A DNA stretch of 64,000 nucleotides from Spirochaetia bacterium (GCA_900767955.1 CAAGBC010000060.1:1-64000); one strand, 5' to 3'; shown: positions 17,319 to 26,132, counted from the first letter of the stretch. Translations and numbers: made by a program. Notes: generated by a model not told the origin, from the sequence alone.

Positions 17319-17326
17319 TGTATTGT
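17298..17326 (+). promoter_or_regulatory. Promoter of the MBL-fold hydrolase gene
   Basis: TTGACC (17298-17303) and TATTGT (17321-17326) are 17 bases apart, and AAGGA follows before the ATG at 17342. The -35 lies inside the right arm of a palindrome (GCCTTGAC), so a bound protein or DNA structure there could modulate it. Confidence 0.5.
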
Positions 17327-17341
17327 ATCAAGGAAACAAAA

Positions 17342-18271
17342 ATGGCAGTAATTAATATTTCAGATTGTATATATTATATCTCAGGGCCAACAAATATTGG
17401 CATTATTGAAGAACGACTTTCTGACACAAAATCTAATTTGTACATGATTGATTCTGGATGCAATACTGAAGATGGAAAAAGAATTTTTACCGAAATTACA
17501 GAGTATTTTTCCCAAAAGGATATAACAATAAAAGCAATCATAAATACACATTCTCACGCAGACCATTGTGGTGCAAACAATTATATCCAACAAAAAACTA
17601 ATTGCGAAATTTGGATTACAGAAAATGAACAAGGAAGTTTAATAAATCCATTTTTGCAACCAATAATTTCATGGGGAGGAAACCCTTTACCTGAAATAAA
17701 TTCATCATATTATGTTGCTGAAAAAACTGTTCCAAATAAAATTATTAATACAAATGAAAAATTAACATTAAATAACGGAATAAAACTATCCTTCATTAAT
17801 TTACCAGGTCATTACTTTGAAATGGTAGGAATTTTATGCGAAGATAATAATAAAAAAATTCTATTTGCAAGTGATGGAATTTTTGGAAGAAAAAATATCG
17901 GAAAATATTGGATTCCATTTTTATACGATGTAAAAGAATTTAAAAATTCCCTTGATACAATAAGTTCATTAAACGCAGACTTTTGTATTCCTGGCCACGG
18001 AGAACCAACATCACAAATAGAAGAAACTGTGGAATTAAATAAAATAGCAATTATTTCAAACGAACAATGTATTCTTGAAGCTTTAAAATATAAAGAACAA
18101 ACTCAAGAAGATATATTAAAATATGTAGCAGATAAAAACGAAATTAATTTGCATATAGCACAATATATGTTAATTGGGTGTACTATAAAAGCTTACTTAA
18201 CTTTCCTTTATAATGAAGGAAAAATTTCCTATCACATAAAGGAAAATAAAATGTATTGGTGTAAAGCTTAA
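17342..18271 (+). CDS. Metallo-beta-lactamase-fold hydrolase
   Basis: The 309-residue protein has the MBL metal-binding motif THSHADHCG (about residues 68-76), the second ligand region LPGHYFEMVG, the bridging Asp in ASDGIF and the final His in IPGHGEP. The C-terminal 80 residues look like a small winged-helix segment (TQEDILKYVADKNEINLHIAQYML). Members include glyoxalase II-like and other hydrolases; the substrate cannot be told from sequence. AAGGA precedes the ATG. The 3' end overlaps the deoC stop by 4 bp, convergently. Confidence 0.85.
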   Translation: MAVINISDCIYYISGPTNIGIIEERLSDTKSNLYMIDSGCNTEDGKRIFTEITEYFSQKDITIKAIINTHSHADHCGANNYIQQKTNCEIWITENEQGSLINPFLQPIISWGGNPLPEINSSYYVAEKTVPNKIINTNEKLTLNNGIKLSFINLPGHYFEMVGILCEDNNKKILFASDGIFGRKNIGKYWIPFLYDVKEFKNSLDTISSLNADFCIPGHGEPTSQIEETVELNKIAIISNEQCILEALKYKEQTQEDILKYVADKNEINLHIAQYMLIGCTIKAYLTFLYNEGKISYHIKENKMYWCKA

Positions 18272-19005
18272 TCCCATCCTTTAATTTTTATAGATTCGTC
18301 CCAAGCTTCAATAATTTGAATTCCAGCAGATGTACCAATACGAGTAGCACCAGCTTCCAACATTTTTATCGCATCAGAAGCCGTACGAATTCCACCAGAA
18401 GCTTTTACATTTAATTCAGAAACAACAGTTTGTTTCATTAATTCCACATGATGAACAGTGGCACCATTAGGTTTTAAAGAACCATCTTCATTTTTTAATA
18501 TTGCAAAGCCTGTTGAAGTTTTTACAAAATCAGCATTTGCTTGTTTTGCACATAAACAACACTGGATAATTGTTTCATCATCCAAATAACAAGTTTCTAA
18601 AATTACTTTTACAATTATTTTTTTTCCAAATTTTGAACCTTCTGCCTTTGCAGCATCTACAACAGCTTTAATATCATTTGTTATGTAATTAAAATCTTTA
18701 TCAAATGCAGAATTCAAATTAATAACCATATCAATTTCTTCAGCACCATTTTGTATTGCAAGAACAGTTTCACAAACTTTATTTTCAGAAGGAACAGCTC
18801 CCAAAGGGAATCCTACAACTGTACAAACTTTTACACTTGAATCAAGCAAATTTTCCTTTGCAAACTTCACAAATGATGGATTTACACAAACAGAAGCAAA
18901 TTTATACTTTTTTGCTTGGGAACATAATTTTTCAATACTTTGATTTCCTGTGTAAGGAGCTAACAAAGTATGGTCTATCATTGATGCTAATTTTTCTTTT
19001 GTCAT
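18268..19005 (-). CDS. deoC: Deoxyribose-phosphate aldolase
   Basis: This 245-residue aldolase splits 2-deoxyribose 5-phosphate into glyceraldehyde 3-phosphate and acetaldehyde. The N-terminal MIDHTLLAPY, the Schiff-base lysine in FVKTSTGF, the second lysine in VKASGGIRT and the phosphate-binding GATRIGTSAG are all present. It stands alone, without other nucleoside catabolism genes. No Shine-Dalgarno is visible, and the promoter lies next to the ATG. Confidence 0.96.
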   Translation of the reverse strand: MTKEKLASMIDHTLLAPYTGNQSIEKLCSQAKKYKFASVCVNPSFVKFAKENLLDSSVKVCTVVGFPLGAVPSENKVCETVLAIQNGAEEIDMVINLNSAFDKDFNYITNDIKAVVDAAKAEGSKFGKKIIVKVILETCYLDDETIIQCCLCAKQANADFVKTSTGFAILKNEDGSLKPNGATVHHVELMKQTVVSELNVKASGGIRTASDAIKMLEAGATRIGTSAGIQIIEAWDESIKIKGWD

Positions 19006-19013
19006 AATTCATA

Positions 19014-19043
19014 ATTATACTAATACTTAAAGGCAAAAGTCTA
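19014..19043 (-). promoter_or_regulatory. Promoter of deoC, predicted leaderless
   Basis: On the minus strand TAGACT (19038-19043), an 18-base spacer and a perfect TATAAT (19014-19019) are followed by 8 bases and the deoC ATG. Transcription should begin at or next to the start codon. Confidence 0.6.
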
Positions 19044-19118
19044 TATTTCTTGCTTGCTAAAATGAATTGATTAATGTATTATTTAACTAGAAATAATTAA
19101 AAGTTATTTAATTATAAA

Positions 19119-19133
19119 ATTTGCATTGCAAAT
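19119..19133 (+). promoter_or_regulatory. TTTGC-N3-GCAAA palindrome before ferredoxin
   Basis: The palindrome ATTTGC-ATT-GCAAAT lies 25 bases before the ferredoxin start. It differs only in the central bases from palindromes at 42303, 56746, 58871 and 61908 (central AAC on this strand). It may be an operator or a 5'-end hairpin. Confidence 0.45.
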
Positions 19134-19158
19134 ATTAAAACACTTTAGGAGTTTTCTT

Positions 19159-19332
19159 ATGGCATACGTAATTAGTGCAGAAAAATGTGTAAACTGTGGA
19201 GCTTGTGAAGCAGACTGCCCAGTAGGAGCAATTGCAGAAGCAAATGATGTTCGTACAATCGATGCAGACAAATGTATCAGTTGTGGAACTTGTGCAGCAG
19301 AATGTCCTTCAGACGCTATTTCTGAAGAATAG
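19159..19332 (+). CDS. 2[4Fe-4S] ferredoxin
   Basis: A 57-residue clostridial-type ferredoxin with two CxxCxxCxxxCP clusters: CVNCGACEADCP and CISCGTCAAECP, each for one [4Fe-4S] centre. It carries electrons in anaerobic metabolism, for example with pyruvate-ferredoxin oxidoreductase or hydrogenase, neither of which is in the window. The start is ATG 19159 with AGGAG upstream; an in-frame ATG eleven codons earlier lies before this site and is not used. Confidence 0.96.
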   Translation: MAYVISAEKCVNCGACEADCPVGAIAEANDVRTIDADKCISCGTCAAECPSDAISEE

Positions 19333-19337
19333 TATTG

Positions 19338-19414
19338 AAAAAGGTTGTTAGTTAATAATTTTAAAAACATTTTAAATGTAACTTTTAAAAATATTAATGT
19401 GACAACCTTTTTTT
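19338..19414 (+). terminator. Long palindromic terminator after ferredoxin
   Basis: A near-continuous hairpin of about 77 nt: outer stem AAAAAGGTTGT/ACAACCTTTTT, a middle AT stem (TAATAATTTTAAAA with TTTTAAAAATATTA, one mismatch) and an inner ACATTT/AAATGT. A T run follows. It is much longer than the other terminators here and may also stabilise the short ferredoxin mRNA. Confidence 0.7.
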
Positions 19415-19420
19415 ATTGAA

Positions 19421-19792
19421 ATGAAAAAACTCATTTTTAATTTAATAAAGTTAATTTCTCTTGTTCTATTTTGCTTAATTGCATCTTTTCTTGTTGTATT
19501 ACCACTTTATTTTTTTTCTACAAACTTCAGTAATTTATATACAATCGTTGGAATTTCGATTCTCATACTTACTATGATTTATTTTATAGTAACAATATGC
19601 AAAAACAATTCTGCAAAAAAAAATATTATCATCACATTATGCACAGTTATAATCATTAGCGGATTATATTCAACTTTTATTTTTATCACCCAAGAAAACA
19701 GAATAATGGCTATAATTTCCCTTATTTTAACACCAATGCTATGTATTTTTACATCATTAATTACAAAGATTCGTTCAAAAAATGAAAAATAA
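19421..19792 (+). CDS. Small integral membrane protein
   Basis: The 123-residue protein has four predicted transmembrane helices (about residues 8-31, 40-60, 70-90 and 95-115) and a basic C-terminus. No family is recognised and no Shine-Dalgarno is clear. Its end overlaps the start of the M23 peptidase by 11 bp, so the two are probably translated together; a role in envelope or cell-wall processes is a guess from that neighbour. Confidence 0.6.
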   Translation: MKKLIFNLIKLISLVLFCLIASFLVVLPLYFFSTNFSNLYTIVGISILILTMIYFIVTICKNNSAKKNIIITLCTVIIISGLYSTFIFITQENRIMAIISLILTPMLCIFTSLITKIRSKNEK

Positions 19793-20690
19793 ACTAATTT
19801 TCCTTTTTTATATTTTGTTAAATTTTCTTGCCTTTGGAAATGTACTTAATTTAAATACAAATCATTTGCCACACATAGAAAAATTATCACAAACAGATAT
19901 TTTATTTCAGCAACTTTCCCAAACTATTGAATTAAATGACAAAAATTCAGCAAGAAATCTTCCTTTAGCACAAGAATTTTACACATATACAGTAAAACCT
20001 ACAGAAGATTTACTAACAATTCATGCTGCAACAAACATTCCCTATGACACAATTGCAACACTTAATGGAATAAACGATACATCTGAAAACATAACTAACA
20101 AAACAATTATAATTCCGTCAATGAAAGGAATATTTATTTGCAAAAATCCACAATCTTCCCTAGAAATTTTATTATACGAAGAGAACAAATTTTTATTAGG
20201 AAAACATGATAAACTATGTTATAATATAAACAATAAAGTGTTATTCTTTCTTCCTAATATGCGGTTTACTGCTACGACAAGAGCTTTTTTTATTGATTCA
20301 AATATTTTTATGCCACTTGAAAAAAGCAACATTACATCTGATTATGGAATGAGAATTAGCCCTATTTCAGGGAATTGGAAATTTCACAAAGGAATTGACT
20401 TAGGTGCTTCCGAAGGAACTCCTGTTTACGCATGCAAAAATGGAAAAGTTGCTGTATGCGTAAAAAATGACAAAACTTTTGGAAATTACATAATATTAAG
20501 CCATTCAAACGGAATGACAAGCGTTTATGCCCATCTTTCAAAAATTAATGTAAAAAAAGATGAAATTATACGCAAAGGATATCAAATTGGAAATGTAGGA
20601 AGTACTGGTGCAGTAACTGGTCCTCATCTTCATTTTGAAATTAGAAAAAATGGAATTGCGACAAATCCATTTGATTTTATAAAAAAATGA
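19782..20690 (+). CDS. LysM and M23 (LytM-type) metallopeptidase
   Basis: The 302-residue exported protein has a signal sequence, a LysM-like segment (about residues 66-115, FYTYTVKPTEDLLTIHAATNIPYDTI and following) and a C-terminal M23 domain. The metal ligands are in place: HKGIDLG and HLHFE, with YAHLS between. The enzyme should cut peptide cross-links in peptidoglycan during growth or division. It overlaps the small membrane gene and precedes a PEGA-like protein and a penicillin-binding protein gene, giving a local cell-wall cluster. Confidence 0.88.
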   Translation: MKNKLIFLFYILLNFLAFGNVLNLNTNHLPHIEKLSQTDILFQQLSQTIELNDKNSARNLPLAQEFYTYTVKPTEDLLTIHAATNIPYDTIATLNGINDTSENITNKTIIIPSMKGIFICKNPQSSLEILLYEENKFLLGKHDKLCYNINNKVLFFLPNMRFTATTRAFFIDSNIFMPLEKSNITSDYGMRISPISGNWKFHKGIDLGASEGTPVYACKNGKVAVCVKNDKTFGNYIILSHSNGMTSVYAHLSKINVKKDEIIRKGYQIGNVGSTGAVTGPHLHFEIRKNGIATNPFDFIKK

Positions 20691-20717
20691 TGTTCAATAC
20701 AAAAAAGGAATGACAAA

Positions 20718-21701
20718 ATGGTACGGTCAAAAAAAATATTCTTCATATTTATTTTTTTTACGATATTATTAATTTCTCTTTCATCTGAATCATTCCGCAT
20801 ACGAAAACTTATTCCTGTTCAAATTTCAGGAACATCAACAGAAGAACAAAACATAACATGCGGAATAAACGATAGCATTGCATTATTCTTACCAGAAGAC
20901 AGAACATACCTTGATGGAATAGAAATCAAAATGACAATTCCTCCAAGTGTAGCAGAATGGCGAGATTCAGTAGCTTGTTCATTGTACGAAGCCATAAAAC
21001 CAACACCTTCATCTAATCAAATAGATTATTCAGGAAAAAGAGTTTTTGTTACGACTGTACCATCAAAACTTTCTTGGATTCTTCAAATTTTGTCACAAGA
21101 CGAAACAAATAGCAAAACTTCTCAATACGCAACAAAAATAAACTTTTTGCCAACACAAGAATCTAATTTCTCCTTTTTAAGATTTCAACCTGCAATGAAG
21201 GGAATTCCTGACGATACAATAAATGCTCAATTTAAATTATCAATAAAGCCTATTCTAAAAAACAAGGGTAAATTAATCTTAAATGTTGCTTCTCTAAATG
21301 AAAGTAAAAATAATTATACAGTTTATATTGATGATAAACCAATTACAGAAGCTGCAGACAACTTCATTCTTAACACAGGAATGCACAAACTTAATATTAT
21401 TTCTGATGAATACAGAAATGAAGTTCAAACATTTATTATTGAGCAAGCAAAAGATACAATTCTTAATATTCAATTACGAAGTCTTGAACCAACAATTTTA
21501 CTTCAAGCTCCAGAAAATACAAAAATTTTCCTAGATGAAACAGAAATAAAACAAAGAGAAACTCCTATTACAACTACAGAAGGTGAACATAAATTAAAAT
21601 TTATTTTTGGTGATTATGAAATTATCAGAATGGTTAATATTCAAAAAGGAAAATCTTACACAATCAATTTAGCTGTTGATCTACAAATTACAGAAGAATA
21701 A
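20718..21701 (+). CDS. Exported protein with PEGA-like C-terminus
   Basis: The 327-residue protein has a signal sequence (about residues 7-22) and a beta-rich body. The last 70 residues resemble a PEGA repeat (APENTKIFLDETEIK, then TPITTTEGEHKLKF, then KGKSYTINL), a surface-layer-like beta fold. A second, weaker copy precedes it (NYTVYIDDKPITEAADNFILNTGMHKLNII). AAGGA stands before the start. It lies 27 bp after the M23 peptidase gene. The role is unknown, probably in the envelope. Confidence 0.7.
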   Translation: MVRSKKIFFIFIFFTILLISLSSESFRIRKLIPVQISGTSTEEQNITCGINDSIALFLPEDRTYLDGIEIKMTIPPSVAEWRDSVACSLYEAIKPTPSSNQIDYSGKRVFVTTVPSKLSWILQILSQDETNSKTSQYATKINFLPTQESNFSFLRFQPAMKGIPDDTINAQFKLSIKPILKNKGKLILNVASLNESKNNYTVYIDDKPITEAADNFILNTGMHKLNIISDEYRNEVQTFIIEQAKDTILNIQLRSLEPTILLQAPENTKIFLDETEIKQRETPITTTEGEHKLKFIFGDYEIIRMVNIQKGKSYTINLAVDLQITEE

Positions 21702-21746
21702 AAAAAATAATTAAAGTTTTTTGAACACCTGTACGATAATATAAAT

Positions 21747-21826
21747 ATCAGGGACATTTCCCCTCCCACCCATGTCCCTGATTGCCTGATGGCATTGGCA
21801 CGGTCGAATCCGTGCCTTTTTTTTTT
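21747..21826 (+). ncRNA. Candidate small RNA or structured 3' end with C-rich loop
   Basis: A perfect 11-bp stem (ATCAGGGACAT, 21747-21757, with 21772-21782) carries a 14-nt loop made almost only of C and T (TTCCCCTCCCACCC). A small hairpin TGCC-TGAT-GGCA follows at 21783-21794, then a strong terminator at 21797-21826 (GGCACGG/CCGTGCC and ten T). The loop is complementary to G-rich Shine-Dalgarno sequences. A TATAAA hexamer stands just upstream but no -35 at proper spacing, so the RNA may instead be cut from the end of the 20718-21701 transcript. Confidence 0.45.
21797..21826 (+). terminator. Strong terminator before the PBP gene
   Basis: A 7-bp GC-rich stem GGCACGG/CCGTGCC with loop TCGAAT is followed by ten T. 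It ends the upstream unit and any small RNA starting near 21747. Confidence 0.92.
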
Positions 21827-21870
21827 GCAAAACAACTTTTAAAACAAATACATATATATAAGAACAAACA

Positions 21871-21899
21871 TTGACAAAATATTACTAATTTCTTATTCT
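21871..21899 (+). promoter_or_regulatory. Promoter of the PBP gene, predicted leaderless
   Basis: A consensus TTGACA (21871-21876), exactly 17 bases and TATTCT (21894-21899). An ATG at 21902 lies too close to be transcribed; the in-frame ATG at 21908 falls at the expected +1. No Shine-Dalgarno is present. Confidence 0.7.
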
Positions 21900-21907
21900 A
21901 TATGAAT

Positions 21908-24460
21908 ATGAATAAAATTAGAAAGTCTACAATTATTTTTGTAAGTCTTCTTTTCCTTTCTACAATCGTATTTGGAGTAGCTTTAGGATGGGGACTTTCT
22001 GAAACTAAAAATGTTATAAATTCAGAATACATCACATCATTTGATACAGCATTACCTACAAAGTTATTAGATATAAACGGTGAATTGATTACAGAATTCG
22101 CTTCCGACGAAAAACGCGAAATCATCAGTTTAAATATGCTTCCTCAGCATATGATTGACGCACTTATAACTCGTGAAGACAGAATTTTTTATTCTCATCA
22201 CGGATTTAGTATAAAAGCAATTTTAAGAGCTGTTGTAGGAAAACTCACAGGTCGTTCACTTGGTGGAGGTTCCACATTAACACAGCAAATCGCAGGAACT
22301 TTATACTGTGATAGAACTGAAATGTCCATTACACGAAAAATTAAAGAATTGTGGTGGGCAATTCAAATGGAAAGACGATATTCCAAAGATGAAATTCTAG
22401 AACTTTATCTAAACAAAATATATTTTGGTGGTGGAACATACGGTGTAAACGCAGCTTCAAAATATTATTTTGGACATAGTGCAACAGAAATAACACCAGC
22501 GGAAGCCGCAATTCTTGTAATTCAGCTTTCAAACCCAGCTTTCTACAATCCATTTGATTATCCAAATAGAGCAATGGAACGACAGAGAGATGTTCTAAAT
22601 TCTATGGTTCAAGAAGGATTTTTAACAAAAGAAGTAGCAGATGAATCTTTTGATGAATTCTGGAGCAACTTTGACTACACAAGAACAAGTTCTTCCGCAT
22701 ATTTAATGAGAGATGACAAAGCTCCTTGGTTTAGTGAATATGTAAGACGCGAATTAGGAAATTTAATTTATGGTTCTGAAAGCATTTATACAAGCGGCTT
22801 TACAGTAAACACAACATTAAACCTTGCTCACCAAGCAGCAGCTCAAAAATCTATGGACAAATATATTGCTAGAGCAAATCAGTTGTATCAACGCGACCAC
22901 TCCGACCGTTCAAATATTGCAGGCTCCACATATATTCCTATGACAGAATTATTGTCTCTATTATTCAACTTACCAGGAATAAAAGTTTCAGAACAAAGAG
23001 CTGAATCTATATCAAATGCAACCTTCTTAAATGAAATCAATCCAATCATCGACATATTCTCTTTAATGTGTGGAATGGATAATTTAAAAGTAAGTATCGT
23101 AAACAGAGCAAATCAAAAAATCAAACTTCAAAATGAAAAAACTACAATTGAAGGAACTATGGTTTCACTTGAAAATGAAACTGGTTATATAAATGCCCTT
23201 GTTGGTGGAAGTAAATTTGATCAAGAAAACCAATTTATCCGTGCTGTTCAATCAAAAATTCAGCCTGGTTCAACATTTAAACCTTTATACTACACAGAAG
23301 CAATTGATTCTAGAAAATTCAATCCTTCTACATTAATTTCTGATACTCCAGTTGTTTTCCACACTGCAGACGGAACACCTTACATTCCTCAGAATTTCAA
23401 AGGTGAATGGGAAGGAAATGTTCAGTTATGGTATGCATTAGTTCGCTCAATGAATATTCCATCCCTAAAAGTGCTTGACGGAATTGGTTTTGATGCAGCT
23501 ATTTCAAGAGCAATTTCATTATTAGGAATTCCTGATGAAGAAGTTTCATCACGAGGGTTTGTTCCTGGATATCCAATTGGTTTAGGTGTATGTTCTGTTC
23601 GCCCTATTGAAATGGCAAGAGCTTTTTCTGTAATTGCAAGTGGCGGAAAAGAAATCACTCCAATGGCAATTAGAACTGTTGAAGATAAAAATGGAAATGT
23701 TATTCTAAATCCAGAAAAAGAAATTAGACAAGCACAACAAGCTAAGGGTGAAAATATACAAGTAATTTCTCCTCAAACTGCATTTGTAATGGCAAAATTA
23801 CTAGAACAAACAGTAAACAACGGTGGTACACTTGCAGCACAAAGTTGGAAATTTGAATATAAAACAGAAGATGGTAAAAAATACACAATGCCAGCTGGAG
23901 GAAAAACTGGTACAACACAAAACTGGGCAGATGCATGGACTGTGGGCTTTACTCCATATTACACATCTGCATTCTGGTTTGGATTTGATAAACCAGGTCA
24001 ATCATTGGGATTACATATAACAGGTGCAACACTAGCAGGGTTCGCATGGGGAGATTATATGCGTGCTATAAACAGAGATTTAATTCCAAAAGACTTCCCT
24101 CAGCCTCCATCAGGTGTTATTCAAGCTACAGTTTGTTCTACAAGCGGACAAATTCTTACTCCTGAATGTGGTAATCACCAAACAACACAATGGTTCCTTG
24201 CTGGCACTCAACCAACAACAGTTTGTTCATTACATTCAAACAAAACAGGAACAACACTAGGAATTTCAAGACTTCAAACAGAAATGTACCAATCTGGATA
24301 CCATTTAACAGAAAGAATAGATACAACACCTCTTAAATTGAATTTATCATTCTTGAATAAAACTGATTTAGACTCAATCCAAGAAGAAGAACTTCAAGCA
24401 GAAGAAACAAAAGAAGTTGAAAATCAAGAATTTCCAGAATATAATTACTTAATGGAGTAG
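21908..24460 (+). CDS. Class A penicillin-binding protein (PBP1A family)
   Basis: The 850-residue protein has one N-terminal membrane helix. The glycosyltransferase-51 domain contains EDRIFYSHHGFS, GGSTLTQQIAG and RKIKELWWAIQMERRYSKDEILELYLN. The transpeptidase domain contains SxxK in GSTFKP (about 454), SxN in RSMNIPS (about 514) and KTG in GGKTGTT (about 663). It should polymerise and cross-link peptidoglycan in the periplasm. The start at 21908 is chosen because the promoter places the RNA 5' end there; ATG 21902 is the alternative. The C-terminus is acidic. Confidence 0.95.
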   Translation: MNKIRKSTIIFVSLLFLSTIVFGVALGWGLSETKNVINSEYITSFDTALPTKLLDINGELITEFASDEKREIISLNMLPQHMIDALITREDRIFYSHHGFSIKAILRAVVGKLTGRSLGGGSTLTQQIAGTLYCDRTEMSITRKIKELWWAIQMERRYSKDEILELYLNKIYFGGGTYGVNAASKYYFGHSATEITPAEAAILVIQLSNPAFYNPFDYPNRAMERQRDVLNSMVQEGFLTKEVADESFDEFWSNFDYTRTSSSAYLMRDDKAPWFSEYVRRELGNLIYGSESIYTSGFTVNTTLNLAHQAAAQKSMDKYIARANQLYQRDHSDRSNIAGSTYIPMTELLSLLFNLPGIKVSEQRAESISNATFLNEINPIIDIFSLMCGMDNLKVSIVNRANQKIKLQNEKTTIEGTMVSLENETGYINALVGGSKFDQENQFIRAVQSKIQPGSTFKPLYYTEAIDSRKFNPSTLISDTPVVFHTADGTPYIPQNFKGEWEGNVQLWYALVRSMNIPSLKVLDGIGFDAAISRAISLLGIPDEEVSSRGFVPGYPIGLGVCSVRPIEMARAFSVIASGGKEITPMAIRTVEDKNGNVILNPEKEIRQAQQAKGENIQVISPQTAFVMAKLLEQTVNNGGTLAAQSWKFEYKTEDGKKYTMPAGGKTGTTQNWADAWTVGFTPYYTSAFWFGFDKPGQSLGLHITGATLAGFAWGDYMRAINRDLIPKDFPQPPSGVIQATVCSTSGQILTPECGNHQTTQWFLAGTQPTTVCSLHSNKTGTTLGISRLQTEMYQSGYHLTERIDTTPLKLNLSFLNKTDLDSIQEEELQAEETKEVENQEFPEYNYLME

Positions 24461-24469
24461 TTAATTAAA

Positions 24470-24883
24470 ATGCTTGTAAACATTGAAGATATAAAAATAA
24501 AAAAAAGAGTTAGACACGATTTAGGTGACTTAGAAGCTTTAAAAGATAGTCTTAGAACATACGGATTGCTAAATCCAATAACTTTAAATAGCAAATATGA
24601 ATTAATAGCAGGTGAAAGACGTTTACAAGCAGCAAAAGCAATTGGTTGGACTAATATCAATGCTGTAATAATGGATAATATTTCAGAAATAGAACAACTT
24701 GAAATAGAATTAGAAGAAAATAATCAACGAAAAGAATTTACTAATGAAGAATTACTAGAAGGATATAAACGATTAGAAAAACTTAGAAATCCTTCTATTT
24801 GGTCAAAAATCAAAAAAGCATTTATTCGTTTTTTTGAATGGCTAGCAAGTTTATTTACTAACCATTCAAAACGAAAGAAATAA
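24470..24883 (+). CDS. Lone ParB N-terminal domain protein
   Basis: The 137-residue protein starts with a ParB/Spo0J-type domain: VRHDLGDLEALKDSLRTYGLLNPITL, then the GERRLQAA box that binds CTP in ParB, and AVIMDNISEIEQLEIELEENNQRKEFTNEE. It lacks the central HTH and dimer domain of a true ParB. The last 30 residues form a basic, aromatic amphipathic or membrane-seeking segment (IKKAFIRFFEWLASLF). It follows the penicillin-binding protein by 9 bp in the same direction. A membrane-associated switch is possible, but this is inference. Confidence 0.75.
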   Translation: MLVNIEDIKIKKRVRHDLGDLEALKDSLRTYGLLNPITLNSKYELIAGERRLQAAKAIGWTNINAVIMDNISEIEQLEIELEENNQRKEFTNEELLEGYKRLEKLRNPSIWSKIKKAFIRFFEWLASLFTNHSKRKK

Positions 24884-24887
24884 TAAT

Positions 24888-26132
24888 TTATTTTAATACA
24901 ACTCTAACGAATTTCTTTTTTCCAGCTCTTAAAATAAATTCGCCAGTTTCATCAGCATCGTTTAATGTTATTACTTGTTTTACATCTGCAACAACATTGC
25001 CATTTACAGCAGCTCCACCCTGTTGGATTAAACGACGAATTTCAGATTTTGAACCACCAATATTTGCTGCAGCAAAGAAATCAATAACACCAACACCATT
25101 TTCTACAAGTGATTTATCTACTTCTGCTGTTGGCATTTGAGATTTATCACCCTGCCCACTAAAAGCAGCTTTTGCACCAGCTAATGCCTTATCAGCTTCA
25201 TCTTTTCCATGAATTAACATTGTAACTTCATAAGCTAAACGTTCTTTTGCTTCATTAATATTTCCATTACAAATAGAATCAATTTCAGCAACAGGTAAAA
25301 ATGTAAATAGCAAAAAGAATTTTCTAACATCAGCATCAACAACATTTCTCCAATATTGGAAGAAATCATAAACACTTGTCATTTCTGGATCTAGGAAAAT
25401 TGCACCTTTTTCTGTTTTTCCCATTTTTTTACCATCAGAACGAGTAACAAGAGGGAATGTTAAACCAAAAGCTTCATGTTCCTTATTTAATTCAGTTGTG
25501 CCACCTAATTTTCTACGAATCAAATCAACACCAGCTGTAATATTTCCCCACTGGTCATCACCACCAATCTGAAGAACACAATTATGACGCTGATGTAATT
25601 TTAAAAAGTCAAAACTCTGAAGTAACTGATAATTAAATTCAATAAAAGAAAGCCCTTTTTCTAAGCGCTGTTTGTATGCTTCAAAACTAAGCATTTTATT
25701 AACACTAAAACAAGAACCAATATCTCTTAAAAAATCAATATAATTTAAATCAGCAAGCCAATTTTTATTGTTATCTGCAAAAGCAGTTTTATCATCAAAA
25801 CCAATAAATCTATCTAACTGAGCTTTAATTTTTTCTACATTTGAATCAATTTGTTCATAAGAAATCATTTTTCTCATTTCAGTTTTTCCACTTGGGTCAC
25901 CGATACGAGCAGTTCCACCACCAATTAAAGCAATACCAATATGACCTGCATTGCGTAAATGACGAAGCGCAAAAAAAGGAACCATATGTCCAATATGAAG
26001 ACTTGGACCTGTTGGGTCACACCCTACATAAAAAGTAATTGGACCTGCGTCCATACGAGCAGACAATCCCTCTAAATCTGTACATTGTTGAAAAAAACCT
26101 CGTTCTTTTAATGTTTCGAGTGCAACATTCAT
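24888..26132 (-). CDS. tyrS: Tyrosyl-tRNA synthetase
   Basis: The 414-residue class I synthetase has the HIGH motif in PSLHIGHMV, the KMSKS equivalent in GKKMGKTEKGA (TyrS type with G-K-T), the tyrosine pocket sequence QIGGDDQWGNI, and a C-terminal S4 RNA-binding domain. The ATG at 26132 with GAGG upstream is preferred; an ATG 24 codons further up lies in the promoter. It ends 5 bp from the convergent ParB-like gene. Confidence 0.97.
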   Translation of the reverse strand: MNVALETLKERGFFQQCTDLEGLSARMDAGPITFYVGCDPTGPSLHIGHMVPFFALRHLRNAGHIGIALIGGGTARIGDPSGKTEMRKMISYEQIDSNVEKIKAQLDRFIGFDDKTAFADNNKNWLADLNYIDFLRDIGSCFSVNKMLSFEAYKQRLEKGLSFIEFNYQLLQSFDFLKLHQRHNCVLQIGGDDQWGNITAGVDLIRRKLGGTTELNKEHEAFGLTFPLVTRSDGKKMGKTEKGAIFLDPEMTSVYDFFQYWRNVVDADVRKFFLLFTFLPVAEIDSICNGNINEAKERLAYEVTMLIHGKDEADKALAGAKAAFSGQGDKSQMPTAEVDKSLVENGVGVIDFFAAANIGGSKSEIRRLIQQGGAAVNGNVVADVKQVITLNDADETGEFILRAGKKKFVRVVLK

